Below, one piece after another: positions 37,694 to 51,359 of a stretch of DNA of 64,000 nucleotides (position 1 is its first letter; every line of letters begins with the position of its first letter). The DNA comes from Chamaelirium japonicum. Taxonomy: Eukaryota > Streptophyta > Magnoliopsida > Liliales > Melanthiaceae. The DNA lies in NCBI GenBank assembly GCA_947650365.1, contig CANTAL010000024.1, positions 62,001-126,000 on the forward strand, in the 5' to 3' direction. Under the pieces are notes generated by a model. The model searched no databases. It was not told the origin of the DNA and saw only the letters and a list, made by a program, of their open reading frames with translations. The translations under genes were made by a program, and so were the position numbers.

Positions 37694-39168
37694 GAATGTA
37701 TCCTTTCTAATTCATTCGTACGATCCATTCTAATTCATTCGTACGATCCATTCTAATTCATTTGTACGAATGTATCCACTCTAATTCATTCATACGATCC
37801 ATTCTAATTCATTCGCACGAATGTATCCATTCCAATTCATTCGTACGATCCATTCTAATTCATTCGCACGAATGTATCCATTCCAATTCATTCGTACGAT
37901 CCATTCTAATTCATTCGCACAATCTATTCTAATTCATTCATACGATCCATTCTAATTCATTCGTACGATCCATTCTAATTCATTCGTACGATCCATTCTG
38001 ATTCATTCGCACAATCTATTCTAATTCATTCGTACGATCAATTCTAATTCATTCGCACAATCCATTCTATTTCATTCGTACGATCCATTCTTACTCATTC
38101 GTACGATCCATTCATATCCATTCTAATTCATTCGTACGATCCATTCTATTTCATTCGTACGATCCATTCTAATTCTTACGATCCATTCTATTTCATTCAT
38201 ACGATCCATTTTAATTCATTCGCATGATCCATTCTAATTTATTCATACGATCCATTCTAATTCATTCGCACGATCCATTCTAATTCATTCGTACGATCCA
38301 TTCTAATTCATTTATACGATCCAATCTAATTCATTCATACAATCCATTCTTATTCATTTGCACGAATTTATCCATTCTTATTCATTCGTACGATCCATTA
38401 TAATTCATTCGCACAATCTATTCTAATTCATTCGCACAATCTATTCTAATTTATTCGTACGATCCATTCGAATTCATTCGTACGATCCATTCGAATTCAT
38501 TCGTACGATTCATTCTAATTCAATCCATTCTAATTCATTCGTACGATCCATTCTTACTCATTCGTACGATCCATTCTAATTCATTCGCACGATCCATTCT
38601 AATTCATTAATACGATCCATTGTATCCATTCTAATTCATTCATACAATCTATTCTAATTCATTCGTACGATCCATTCTAATTCATTCGTACAATCCATTC
38701 TATTTCATTCGCACTATCCATTCTAATTCATTCACACTCATACGATCCATTCTAATTCATTCGCACGAATATATCCGTTCTAATTCATTCGTACGATCCA
38801 TTCTAATTCATTCATACGATCTGTTCTAATTCTTTCGCACGAATGTATCCATTCTAATTCATTCGTACGATCCATTCTAATTCATTAGCACGATCCATTC
38901 TAATTCATTCGTACGATCCATTCTAATTCATTCGCACAATCTATTCTAATTCATTCGTACGATCCATTCTAATTCATTCATACGATCCATTCTAATTCAT
39001 TCGCACGATCCATTCTAATTCATTCCAATCTAATTCATTCATACGATCCATTCTACGATCCATTCTAATTTATTCGTACGTTCCATTCTAATTCATTAGC
39101 ACGATCAATGGTAATTTATTCGTACGATCCATTATAATTCATTCGTACTATCCATTCTTACTCATTCG
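37694..39168 (-). repeat. Minus block
   Basis: Notable units are GTATCCATTCCAATTC twice (37830 and 37877), CTTACGATCC (about 38174), CACACTCATACG (about 38730) and CCATTCCAATC (about 39020). It ends in a CGTACG fold-back followed by AAGGAATT. Confidence 0.89.
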
Positions 39169-39507
39169 TACGAAGGAATTAGAATGGATCGTAAGAAGGA
39201 ATTAGAATGGATAGTACGAATGAATTAGAATGGATACCTACGTGCAAATGAATTAGAATGGATCGTACGAATGAGTAAGAATGGATCGTACGAATGAAAT
39301 AGAATGGATCGTATGAATGAATTAGAATGGATCGTGCGAATGAATTAGAATGGATTCATTCGTGCGAATGAATTAGAATGGATCATATGAATGAATTAGA
39401 ATGGATCATTTGAGTGAATGCGAATGGATCGTGCGAATAAATTAGAATGGATTGTACGAATGAATTAGAATGGATCGTACGAATGAATTAGAATGGATAC
39501 ATTCGTG
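39169..39507 (+). repeat. Plus block
   Basis: The ACCTACGTGCAAATG module is near 39234, and TTTGAGTGAATGCG (as CATTTGAG) near 39407. It ends in class A. Confidence 0.89.
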
Positions 39508-40745
39508 CGAATCCATTCTATTTCATTCGTACGATCCATTCTAATTCATTCGCATGATCCATTTTAATTCATTCATACGATCCATTCTAATTCATTCGTA
39601 CGATCCATTCTAATTCATTCGTACGATCCATTCTAATTCATTCGCACGATCCATTCTAATTCATTCGTACGATCCATTCTAATTCATACGAATAAATTAG
39701 AATAGATTCTAATTCCTTCGTACGATCCATTCTAATTCCTTCGTACGATCCATTCTAATTCATTCGTACGATCTATTCTAATTCATTCATACGATCCATT
39801 CTAATTCATTCGCACGATCCATTCTAATTCATTCGCATGATCCATTCAAATTCATTCGTAAAATCGATTCTAATTCATTCATACGATCCATTCTAATTCA
39901 TTCACACGAATATATCCATTCTAATTCATTCGTACGATCCATTCTAATTCATTCATACGATCCATCCTAATTCATTCGCACGAATGTATCCATTCTAATT
40001 CATTCGTACAATCCATTCTATTTCATTCGTATGATCCATTCTTACTCATTCGTACGATCCATTCGTATCCATTCTAATTCATTCGTATGATCTATTCTAA
40101 TTCATTCGTACGATCCATTCTAATTCATTAATACGATCCAATCTAATTCATTCATACGATCCATTCTAATTCATTCGTACGATCCATTCTATTTCATTTG
40201 CACGAAGGTATCCATTCTAATTCATTCGTACTATCCATTCTAATTCCTTCGTACGATCCATTCTAATTCATTCGTACGATCCATTCTAATTCATTCGCAC
40301 GATCCATTCTAATTTATTCGTACGATCCATTCTAATTCATTCATACGATCCATTCTAATTCATTCGTACGATCCATTCTAATTCCTTCGTATCCATTCTA
40401 ATTCACTCGTACGATCCATTCTAATTCATTTATACGAATCATTTTAATTCATTCGCATAATCTATTCTAATTCATTCGTACGATCAATTCTAATTCATTC
40501 GCACGATCCATTCTAATTCATTCGTACGATCCATTCTATTTCATTCGTACGATCCATTCTTACTCATTTGTACGATCCATTCTAATTCATTCGCACGATC
40601 CATTCTAATTTATTCGCACGATCCATTCTAATTCATTCGTACGATCCATTCTAATTCCTTCGTATGATCCATTCTAACTCATTCGCACGATCCATTCTAA
40701 TTCATTCTCACAATCTATTCTAATTCATTCGTACAATCCATTCTA
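39508..40745 (-). repeat. Minus block with an 18-bp plus insert
   Basis: At about 39688-39705 less than one monomer of plus sequence (AATAAATTAGAATAG) interrupts the block. CATCCTAATTC (39963) and CGTATCCATTC (about 40063) belong to a segment matching 21540-21770. It ends CCATTCTAATTAGAATGG. Confidence 0.88.
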
Positions 40746-41244
40746 ATTAGAATGGATCATATGAATGAATTAGAATGGATCGTGCGAATGAATTAGAATG
40801 GATCGTACGAATGAAATAGAATGGATACATTCGTGCGAATGAATTAGAATGGATCATATGAATGAATTAGAATGGATCGTTTGAGTGAATGCGAATGGAT
40901 CGTGCGAATGAATTAGAATGGATTGTACGAATGAATTAGAATTGATCGTACGAATGAATTAGAATGAATACATTCGTGCGAATCCATTCTATTTCATTCG
41001 TACGATCCATTCTAATTCATTCGCAAGATCCATTCTAATTCATTCATACGATCCATTCTAATTCATTCGTACGACCCATTATAATTCATTCGTACGATCC
41101 ATTCTAATTCATTCGCACAATCTATTCTAATTCATTCGTACGATCCATTCTAATTTATTCGCATGAATTATCCATTCTAATTCATTCGTACGATCCATTC
41201 TATCTCATTCGTACAATCCATTCTATTTCATTCGTACGATCCAT
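40746..41244. repeat. Plus block (40746-40981) and minus block (40982-41244)
   Basis: TTTGAGTGAATGCG is at 40879. The class A switch has GAATACATTCG in place of GGATACATTCG. The minus block ends CGATCCATCGTGCG. Confidence 0.88.
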
Positions 41245-42112
41245 CGTGCGAATGAATTAGAATGGATCGTAAGAATGAATTAGAATGGATCGTACGAAGG
41301 AATTAGAATGGATCGTATGAATGAATTAGAATGGATCGTGCGAATGAATTAGAATAGATCGTACGAATGAAATAGATTGGTAGAATGGATCGTGCGAATG
41401 AATTAGAATGGATCGTACGAATGAGTAAGAATGGATCGTACGAATGAATTAGAATGGATCGTATGAATGAATTAGAATGGATCGTGCGAATGAATTAGAA
41501 TGGATCGTACGAATGAAATAGAATGGATTCGCACGAATGTATCCGAATGGATTGTACGAAGGAATTAGAATGGATCGTACGAAGGAATTAGAATGGATAG
41601 TACGAATGAATTAGAATGGATACCTTCGTGCAAATGAATTAGAATGGATCGTACGAATGAGTAAGAATGGATCGTACGAATGAATTAGAATGGATCGTGC
41701 GAATGAATTAGAATGGATCGTACGAATGAATTAGAATAGATTGTGCGAATGAATTAGAATGGATCGTATGAATGAATTAGAATGGATTGTACGAATGAAT
41801 TAGAATGGTTCGAATTAGAATGGATCGTGCGAATGAATTAGAATATGGATCGTACGAATGAATTAGAATGGATCGTGCGAATGAATTAGAATGGATCGTA
41901 CGAATAAATTAGAATAGATTGTGCGAATGAATTAGAATGGATCGTACGAATGAATTAGAATGGATCGTACGAATTAATTAGAATGGATCATATGAATGAA
42001 TTAGAATGGATCGTTTGAGTTAATGCGAATGGATCGTGCGAATGAATTAGAATGGATTGTATGAATGAATTAGAATGGATCGTACGAATGAATTAGAATG
42101 GATACATTCGTG
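41245..42112 (+). repeat. Plus block with a healed class A junction
   Basis: The healed junction is at 41525-41550 (GTATCCGAATGG, as at 13370). The ACCTT module is near 41620 and GGTTCGAATTAG at 41807. TTTGAGTTAATGCG is at 42013. It ends in class A. Confidence 0.9.
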
Positions 42113-42340
42113 CGAATCCATTCTATTTCAATCGTACGATCCATTCTAATTCATTCACACGATCCATTCTAATTCATTCATACGATCCATTCTAATTCAT
42201 TCGTACGATCCATTCTAATTCATTCGTACGATCCATTCTAATTCATGTGCACAATCTATTCTAATTCATTCATACGATCCATTCTAATTCATTCGCATGA
42301 TCCATTCTAATTCATTCGTACGATCCATTCTAATTCATTC
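41790..42340. repeat. Dispersed duplication, copy 2 (offset 14,387)
   Basis: Partner of 27400-27960; GGTTC at 41807, TTTGAG at 42013, class A at 42108. The exact offset over three landmarks argues against chance similarity of monomers. Confidence 0.86.
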
Positions 42341-42528
42341 GTACGATCTATATTCTAATTCATTCGCACGATCCATTCTAATTCATTCATACGATCCATT
42401 CTAATTTATTCGCACGATCCATTCTAATTCATTCATACGATCTATTCTATTTCATTCGTACAATCCATTCCTACTCAATCGTATGATCCATTCTAATCCA
42501 TTCGCACAATCTATTCGTACGATTCATT
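42113..42528 (-). repeat. Minus block
   Basis: Right end of the 14,387-bp-offset duplication. CCTACTCAATCG is near 42470. It ends ATTCATTCGTATGCATG. Confidence 0.88.
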
Positions 42529-44131
42529 CGTATGCATGAATTAGAATGGATCGTGCGAATGAATTAGAATAAATTAGAATGGATCGTACGAATGAATTAG
42601 AATGGATCGTGCGAATGAATTAGAATGGATCGTGCGAATGAATTAGAATGGATCGTATGAATAAATTAGAATGGATCGTGCGAATGAATTAGAATGGATC
42701 GTACGAATGAATTAGAATGGATACATTCGTGCGAAGAATTAGAAAAGATCGTATGAATGAATTAGAATGGATCGTATGAATGAAATAGAATGGATCGTAC
42801 GAATGAATTAGAATGGATCGTGCGAATGAATTAGAATGGATCGTGCGAATGAATTAGAATGGATCGTACGAAGGAATTAGAATGGATCGTACGAATGAAT
42901 TAGAATAGATCGTACGAATGAATTAGAATGGATACGAATGGATCGTACGAATGAGTAAGAATGGATCGTACGAATGAATTAGAATGGATTGAATTAGAAT
43001 GAATCGTACGAATGAATTAGAATGGATCGTACGAATGAAATAGAATGGATCGTATGAATGAATTAGAATGGATCGTACGAATGAATTAGAATGGATTGTA
43101 CGAATGAATTAGAATGGATCGTACGAATGAAATAGAATGGATCATACGAATGAAATAGAATGGATCGTACGAATGAATTAGAATAGATTGTGCGAATGGA
43201 TTAGAATGGATCATACGATTGAATAAGAATGGATTGTACGAATGAAATAGAATAGATCATACGAATGACTTAGAATGGATCGTATGAATGAATTAGAATG
43301 GATTGAATTAGAATGAATCGTACGAATGAATTAGAATGGATCGTACGAATGAATTTTAATGGATCGTACGAATGAATTAGAATGGATTGAATTAGAATGA
43401 ATCGTACGAATGAATTAGAATGAATCATACCGTACGAATGAATTAGAATGGATCATACGAAGGAATTAGAATGGATCGTGCGAATAAATTAGAATGGATC
43501 GTATGAATGAATTAGATTAGAATGGATCGTACGAATGAGTAAGAATGGATCGTACGAATGAAATAGAATGGATCGTACGAATGAATTAGAATAGATTGTG
43601 CGAATGGATTAGAATGGATCATACGATTGAGTAAGAATGGATTGTACGAATGAAATAGAATAGATCGTACGAATGAATTAGAATGGATCGTATGAATGAA
43701 TTAGAATGGATTGTACGAATGAAATAGAATGGATCGTATGAATGAATTAGAATGGATCGTTTGAGTGAATGCGAATGGATCGTGCGAATGAATTAGAATG
43801 AATTGTACGAATGAAATAGAATGGATCGTATGAATGAATTAGAATGGATTGAATTAGAATGAATCGTACGAATGAATTAGAATGAATCATACCGTACGAA
43901 TGAATTAGAATGGATCGTACGAATGAATTAGAATGGATCGTACGAATGAATTAGAATGGATCGTACGAATGAATTAGAATGGATCGTGCGAATGAATTAG
44001 AATGGATCGTACGAATGAATTAGAATAGATTGTGCGAATGAATAAGAATCGATCATACGAAGAAATTAGAATGGATCGTACGAATGAATTAGAATGGATC
44101 GTATGAATGAATTAGAATGGATACATTCGTG
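42529..44131 (+). repeat. Plus block, includes left copy of the 5945-bp-offset duplication
   Basis: From about 43130 the sequence is reproduced at 49075 onward. Marks are CGATTGAATAAG, two composite tags (43385 and 43850), ATTAGATTAGAATGG (43511) and TTTGAGTGAATGCG (43759). It ends in class A. Confidence 0.92.
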
Positions 44132-44580
44132 CGAATCCATTCTATTTCATTCGTACGATCCATTCTAATTCATTCGCACGATCCATTCTTACTCATTCGT
44201 ACGATCCATTCTAATTCATTCGTACGATCCATTCTAATTCATTCGTACGATCCATTCTAATTCAATCCATGCGAATGAATACGAATAGATTAGAATGAAT
44301 CGTACGAATGAATTAGATTGGATCCTACGAATGAATTAGAATAGATTGTGCGAATGAATTAGAATGGATCTGGATCGTGTATCCATTCTAATTCATTCGT
44401 ACGACCCATTCTAATTCATTCGTACGATCCATTCTAATTCATTCGCACGATCCATTCTAATTCATTCATACGATCCATTCTAATTTATTCATATAATCCA
44501 TTCTAATGGATCGTGCGAATGAATTAGAATGGATCGTACGAATGAATTGGAATGGATACATTCGTGCGAATGAATTATAA
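43130..44580. repeat. Segmental duplication, copy 1 (offset 5945)
   Basis: Landmarks at 43511, 43759, 44271 and 44501 each have a counterpart exactly 5945 bp to the right. The segment spans four orientation blocks and one junction each of classes A and B. Similarity fades before 43130 and after about 44620. Confidence 0.9.
44132..44505. repeat. Minus (44132-44269), plus (44270-44372), minus (44373-44505)
   Basis: Three switches in 375 bp: TTCAATCCATGCGAATG, class B, and CCATTCTAATGGATCG. All are copied exactly in position at 50078-50450. Confidence 0.9.
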
Positions 44581-45749
44581 TGGATCATGCGAATGAATTA
44601 GAATGGATCGTACGAATAAATTAGAATAGATTGTGCGAATGAATTAGAATGGATCGTACGAATGAATTAGAATGGATCGTACGAATGAAATAGAATGGAT
44701 CGTATGAATGAATTAGAATGGATCGTGCGAATGAATTAGAATGGATCGTACGAATGAAATTGAATGGATTCGCACGAATGTATCCATTCTAATTCAATGG
44801 ATCGTGCGAATGAATTAGAATGGATCGTACGAATGAATTACAATGGATCGTACGAAGGAATTAGAAAGGATCGTACGAATGAATTAGAATAGATCGAACG
44901 AATGAATTAGAATGGATACATTCGTGCAAAAGAATTAGAATGGATTGAATGAATGAATTAGAATGGATCGTGCGAATGAATTAGAATGGATCGTACGAAT
45001 GAATTAGAATGGATTGTGCGAATGAATTAGAATGGATCGTAGGAATGAATTAGAAAGGATATATTCGTGCGAATGAATTAGAATAGATCGTATGAATGAA
45101 TTAGAATGAATCATACCGTACTAATGAATTAGAATGGATCATACGAAGGAATTAGAATGGATCATATGAATGAATTATAATGGATCTTACGAATGAATTA
45201 GAATGGATCGTATAAATTAGAATGGATCGTACGAAGGAATTAGAATGGATCGTATGAATGAATTAGATTGGATCGTATTAATGAATTTGAATGGATCGTA
45301 TGAATGAATTAGATTGGATTGTATGAATGAATTAGAATGGATCTTGCGAATGAATTAGAATGGATCGTACGAATGAAAAAGGATGGATTGTATGAATGAA
45401 TTAGAATAGATCATGCGAATGAATTAGAACGGATCGTACGAATGAATTAGAATGGATCATATGAATGAATTAGAATGGATCGTACGTATGAATTAGAATG
45501 GATCATGCGAATGAATTAGAATAGATCGTATGAATGAATTAGAGTAGATACATTCATACGAAGGAATTAGAATGGATCGTACGAATGAATTAGAATGGAT
45601 TATATGAATGAATTAGAATGGATCGTACGAATGAATTAGAATGGATACATTCGTGCGAAAGAATTAGAATGGATTGTACGAATAAATTAGAATGGATCTT
45701 ACGAATGAATTAGAATAGATTGTACGAATGAATTACAATGGATCGTACG
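44506..45749 (+). repeat. Plus block with a 20-bp minus fragment
   Basis: A class A junction at about 44768 enters minus for one monomer and returns at TTCAATGGATCG (44790). A CATACCGTACTAATG unit is near 45112. It ends GATCGTACGTCTAATTC. Confidence 0.88.
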
Positions 45750-46190
45750 TCTAATTCATTCGTACGATCCATTCTAATTCATTCATACAATCCATTCTAC
45801 TTCTTTTGCACGAATGTATCCATTCTAATTCATTCGTACGATCCATTCTAATTCCTTTGTACGATCCATTCTAATTCCTTCGAACGATCCATTCTAATTC
45901 ATTCCCATGAATGTATCCATTCTAATTGATACGTACGATCCATTCTATTTCGTTCGTATGATCCATTCTTACTCATTCGTACGATCCAATTTAATTCATT
46001 CAAACGATCCATTCTAATTCATTCGTACGTTCCATTCTAATTCATTAGCACGATCAATGCTAATTCATTCGTACGATCCATTCTATTTCATTCACACGAT
46101 CCATTCTAATTCATTTGCACGACCCATTCTAATTCATTCATACAATCCATTCTAATTCTTTTTCACGAATGTATCCATTCTAATTCATTA
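45750..46190 (-). repeat. Minus block
   Basis: TTGCACGAATGTATCC and TTTCACGAATGTATCC are near 45805 and 46162. TTAGCACGATCAATGC is near 46043 (also at about 39096). It ends TTCATTACGAATGAG. Confidence 0.88.
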
Positions 46191-46669
46191 CGAATGAGTA
46201 AGAATGGATTGTACGAATGAATTAGAATGGATACATTCGTGCGAATGAATTAGAATGGATCATACGAATGAGTAAGAATGGATCGTACGAATGAAATAGA
46301 ATGGATTGTACGAATGAATTAGAATGGATCGTACGAATGAATTAGCATTGATCGTGCTAATGAATTAGAATGGAACGTACGAATGAATTAGAATGGATCG
46401 TAGAATGGATCGTATGAATGAATTAGATTCGATCGTACGAATGAGTAAAAATGGATCATACGAATGAAATAGAATGGATCGTACGTATCAATTAGAATGG
46501 ATACATTTATGGGAATGAATTAGAATGGATCGTACGAAGGAATTAGAATGGATCGTACGAAGGAATTAGAATGGATCGTACGAATGAATTAGAATGGATA
46601 CATTCGTGCAAAAGAAGTAGAATGGATTGTATGAATGAATTAGAATGGATCGTACGAATGAATTAGACG
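46191..46669 (+). repeat. Plus block
   Basis: It includes CGTAGAATGG short units and TTATGGGAATG. It ends GAATTAGACGTACGATCC, a switch deleted for the GGAT box. Confidence 0.88.
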
Positions 46670-48780
46670 TACGATCCATTCTAATTCATTCGTACAATCT
46701 ATTCTAATTCATTCGTACGATCCATTCTAATTTATTCGTACAATCCATTCTAATTCATTCGCATGAATGTATCCATTCTAATTCATTCGTACGATCCATT
46801 CTAATTCATTCGTACGATCCATTCTAATTCATTCATATGATCCATTCTAATTCATTCGTACGATCCATTCTAATTCATTCGTACGATCCATTCTAATTCA
46901 TTCGTACGATCCATTCTAATTCATTCGTACGATCCATTCTAATTTATTCGTACGATCCATTCTAATTCATTCGTACGATCCATTCTTACTCATTCGTACG
47001 ATCCATTCTAATTCATTCGTACAATCAATTCTAATTTATTCGTACGATCCATTCTAATATATTCGTACAATCCATTCTAATTCATTTGTACAATCCTTTC
47101 TTACTCAATCGTATGATCCATTCTAATCCATTCGCACAATCTATTCTAATTCATTCGTACGATTCATTCTAATTCAATCTATTCTAATTCATTCGTACGA
47201 TCCATTCTAATTCATTTGTACGAATGTATCCACTCTAATTCATTCATACGATCCATTCTAATTCATTCGCACGAATGTATCCATTCCAATTCATTCGTAT
47301 GATCCATTCTAATTCATTCGCACAATCTATTCTAATTCATTCGTACAATCAATTCTAATTCATTAGCATGATCCATTCTAATTCATTCGTACGATCTATT
47401 CTATTTCATTCGTACAATCCATTCTTACTCAATCATATGATCCATTCTAATCCATTCGCACAATCTATTCATACGATCCTTTCTAATTCATTCGTACGAT
47501 CCATTCTAATTCCTTCGTACGATCCATTCTAATTCAATTGTACGATCCATTCTAATTCATTCGCACGATCCATTCTAATTCATGCATACGATCCATTCTA
47601 ATTCATTCGTACGATCCATTCTAATTCATTCGTACGATCCATTCTAATTCATTCGCACGATCCATTCTAATTCATTCATACGATCCATTCTATTTCATTC
47701 GTACGATCCATTCTTACTCATTCGTACGATCCATTCTAATTCATTTGCACGAAGGTATCCATTCTAATTCATTCGTACTATCCATTCTAATTCCTTCATA
47801 CGATCCATTCTAATTCCTTCGTACGATCCATTCTAATTCATTCGCTCGATCCATTCTAATTCATTAATACGATCCAATCTAATTCATTTATATGATCTAT
47901 TCTAATTCATTCGCACGAATATATCCTTTCTAATTCATTCGTACGATCCATTCTAATTCATTCACACAATCTATTCTAATTCATTAGTACGATCCATTCT
48001 AATTCATTCGTACGGTATGATTCATTCTAATTCATTCGTACGATTCATTCTAATTCAATCCATTCTAATTCATTCGTACGATCCATTCTAATTCATTTGT
48101 ACGATCCATTCTAATTCATTCGTACGATTCAGTCTAATTCAATCCATTCTAATTCATTCGTACAATCCATTCTTACTCATTCGTACGATCCATTCTAATT
48201 CATTCGCACGAATAAATCCATTCTAATTCATTCGTATGATCCATTCTAATTCATTAGCATGAATATATCCATTCTAATTCATTCGTACGATCCATTCTAT
48301 CTCATTCGTACAATCCATTCTATTTCATTCGCACAATCTATTCTAATTCATTCATACGATCCATTCTAATTGATTCGCACGATCCATTCTAATTTATTCA
48401 TACGATCCATTCTAATTCATTCATATGATCCATTCTAATTCATTCGCACGATCCATTCTTACTCATTCGTACGATTCATTCTAATTCATTCCCACGATCC
48501 ATTCTATCTCATTCGTACGATCTATTCTAATTCATTCGCACGAATATATCCTTTCTAATTCATTCGCACAATCTATTCTAATTCATTCATACGATCCATT
48601 CTAATTTATTCGCACGATCCATTCTAATTCATTCATACGATCCATTCTAATTCATTCGTACGATCCATTCTAATTCATTCGTACGATCCATTCTAATTCA
48701 TTCGCACAATCTATTCTAATTCATTAGTACGATCCATTATAATTCATTCGCACAATCTATTCTAATTCTAATACATTCGT
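46670..48780 (-). repeat. Second-longest block (about 2.1 kb), minus
   Basis: CTTACTCAATCG modules are near 47100 and 47425, GCACGAAGGTATCC near 47747, the GGTATGATTC tag near 48013 and CACGAATATATCC near 47922 and 48540. It ends CTAATTCTAATACATTCG. Confidence 0.91.
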
Positions 48781-50077
48781 ACAAATGGATTAGAATGGAT
48801 CGTACGAATGAATTAGAATGGATACATTCGTGCGAATGAATTAGAATAGATCGTATGAATGAATTAGATTGGATCGTATGAATGAGTTAGAATGGATTGT
48901 ATGAATTAGAATAGATACCTTCGTGCAAATGAAATAGAATGGATCATACGAATGAATTAGAGTAGATTGTGCGAATGGATTAGAATGGATCGTACGAAGG
49001 AATTAGAATGGATAGTACGAATGAATTAGAATGGATACCTTCGTGCAAATGAATTAGAATGGATCGTACGAATGAGTAAGAATGGATCGTACGAATGAAA
49101 TAGAATGGATCGTACGAATGAATTAGAATAGATTGTGCGAATGGATTAGAATGGATCATACGATTGAGTAAAAATGGATTGTACGAATGAAATAGAATAG
49201 ATCGTCAGAATGAATTAGAATGGATCGTATGAATGAATTAGAATGGATTGAATGAGAATGAATCGTACGAATGAATAAGAATGGATCGTACGAATGAATT
49301 AGAATGGATCGTACGAATGAATTAGAATGGATTGAATTAGAATGAATCGTATGAATGAATTAGAATGAATCATACCGTACGAATGAATTAGAATGGATCA
49401 TACGAAGGAATTAGAATGGATCGTGCGAATAAATTAGAATGGATCGTATGAATGAATTAGATTAGAATGGATCGTACGATTGAGTAAGAATGGATCGTAC
49501 GAATGAAACAGAATGGATCGTACTAATGAATTAGAATAGATTGTGCGAATGGATTAGAATGGATCATACGATTGAGTAAGAATGGATTGTATGAATGAAA
49601 TAGAATAGATCGTACGAATGAATTAGAATGGATCGTATGAATGAATTAGAATGGATTGTACGAATGAAATAGAATGGATCGTATGAATGAATTAGAATGG
49701 ATCGTTTGAGTGAATGCGAATGGATCGTGGGAATGAATTAGAATGGATTGTACGAATGAAATAGAATGGATCGTATGAATGAATTAGAATGGATTGAATT
49801 AGAATGAATCGTACGAATGAATTAGAATGAATCATACCGTACGAATGAATTAGAATGGATCGTACGAATGAATTAGAATGGATCGTACGAATGAATTAGA
49901 ATGGATCGTACGAAAGAATTAGAATGGATCGTGCGAATGAATTAGAATGGATCGTACGAATGAATTAGAATAGATTGTGCGAATGAATAAGAATAGATCA
50001 TACGAAGAAATTAGAATGGATCGTACGAATGAATTAGAATGGATCGTATGAATGAATTAGAATGGATACATTCGTAC
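48781..50077 (+). repeat. Plus block, includes right copy of the 5945-bp-offset duplication
   Basis: Two ACCTTCGTGCAAATG units (about 48917 and 49038) come first; the duplicate begins near 49075. It ends in class A with CGTACG in place of CGTGCG. Confidence 0.92.
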
Positions 50078-50525
50078 GAATCCATTCTATTTCATTCGTA
50101 CGATCCATTCTAATTCATTCGCACGATCCATTCTTACTCATTTGTACGATCCATTCTAATTCATTCGTACGATCCATTCTAATTCATTCGTACGATCCAT
50201 TCTAATTCAATCCATGCGAATGAATACGAATGGATTAGAATGAATCGTAGGAATGAATTAGATTGGATCCTACGAATGAATTAGAATAGATTGTGCGAAT
50301 GAATTAGAATGGATCTGGATCGTGTATCCATTCTAATTCATTCGTACGACCCATTCTAATTCATTCGTACGATCCATTCTAATTCATTCGCACGATCCAT
50401 TCTAATTCATTCATACGATCCATTCTAATTCATTCATACAATCCATTCTAATGGATCGTGCGAATGAATTAGAATGGATCGTACGAATGAATTGGAATGG
50501 ATACATTCGTGCGAATGAATTATAA
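49075..50525. repeat. Segmental duplication, copy 2 (offset 5945)
   Basis: Partner of 43130-44580. Differences seen are scattered single-base changes (for example CGATTGAGTAA for CGATTGAATAA, CATTCGTACG for CATTCGTGCG); no net indel over about 1.45 kb. Confidence 0.9.
50078..50450. repeat. Minus, plus, minus runs duplicated from 44132-44505
   Basis: Boundaries at 50215, 50317 and 50450 are each 5945 bp from their counterparts, with no net length change. Confidence 0.9.
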
Positions 50526-50876
50526 TGGATCGTGCGAATGAATTAGAATGGATCGTACGAATGAATTAGAATGGGTCGTACGAATGATGGATCGTACGAA
50601 TGAGTAAGAATGGATCGCACGAATGAATTAGAATGGATCGTACGAATGAATTAGAATGGATAGTACGAATGAATTAGAATGGATACCTTCGTGCAAATGA
50701 ATTAGAATGGATCGTACGAATGAGTAAGAATGGATCGTACGAATGAATTAGAATGGATCGTACGAATGAAATAGAATGGATTCGCACGAATGAAATAGAA
50801 TGGATTCGCACGAATGTATCCATTCTAATTCATTCATACGATCCATTCTAATTCATTCGTACGATCCATTCTAATG
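50451..50876. repeat. Plus block (50451-50812) and 64-bp minus insert
   Basis: The similarity to 44506 onward ends near 50565, with GGGTCGTACGAATGATGG. The class A sequence is doubled (GGATTCGCACGAATGAAATAG, then GGATTCGCACGAATGTATCC). The insert ends CTAATGATTCGTACGAATG. Confidence 0.87.
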
Positions 50877-51359
50877 ATTCGTACGAATGAATTAGAATGG
50901 ATCGTACGAATGAATTAGAATGGATCGTACGAAGGAATTAGAATGGATCGTACGAAGGAATTAGAATAGATAGTACGAATGAATTAGATTGGATCGTACG
51001 AATGAATTAGAATGGATCGTGCGAATGAATTAGAATGGATCGTACGAATGAATTAGAATGGATCGTACGAAGGAATTAGAATGGATCGTACGAATGAATT
51101 AGAAAGGATACATTCGAATTCATTCGTACGATCCATTCTAATTCCTTCGTACGATCCATATTCTAATTCATTCGCACGATCCATTCTAATTCATTCATAC
51201 GGTCCATTCTAATTTATTCGCACGATCCATTCTAATTCATTCGTACGATCCATTCTAATTCATTCGCACAATCTATTCTAATTCATTCGAACGATTCATT
51301 CTAATTCATTCGCACGATCCATTCTAATTCATTCATACGATCCATTCTATTTCATTCGT
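50877..51359. repeat. Plus block (50877-51109) and minus block (51110-51359) joined by class C
   Basis: Class C is near 51104. The 250 bp around it match 20757-21070 and 30155-30430, including TTATAATGG (as in 30230) and CCATATTC. Confidence 0.88.
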
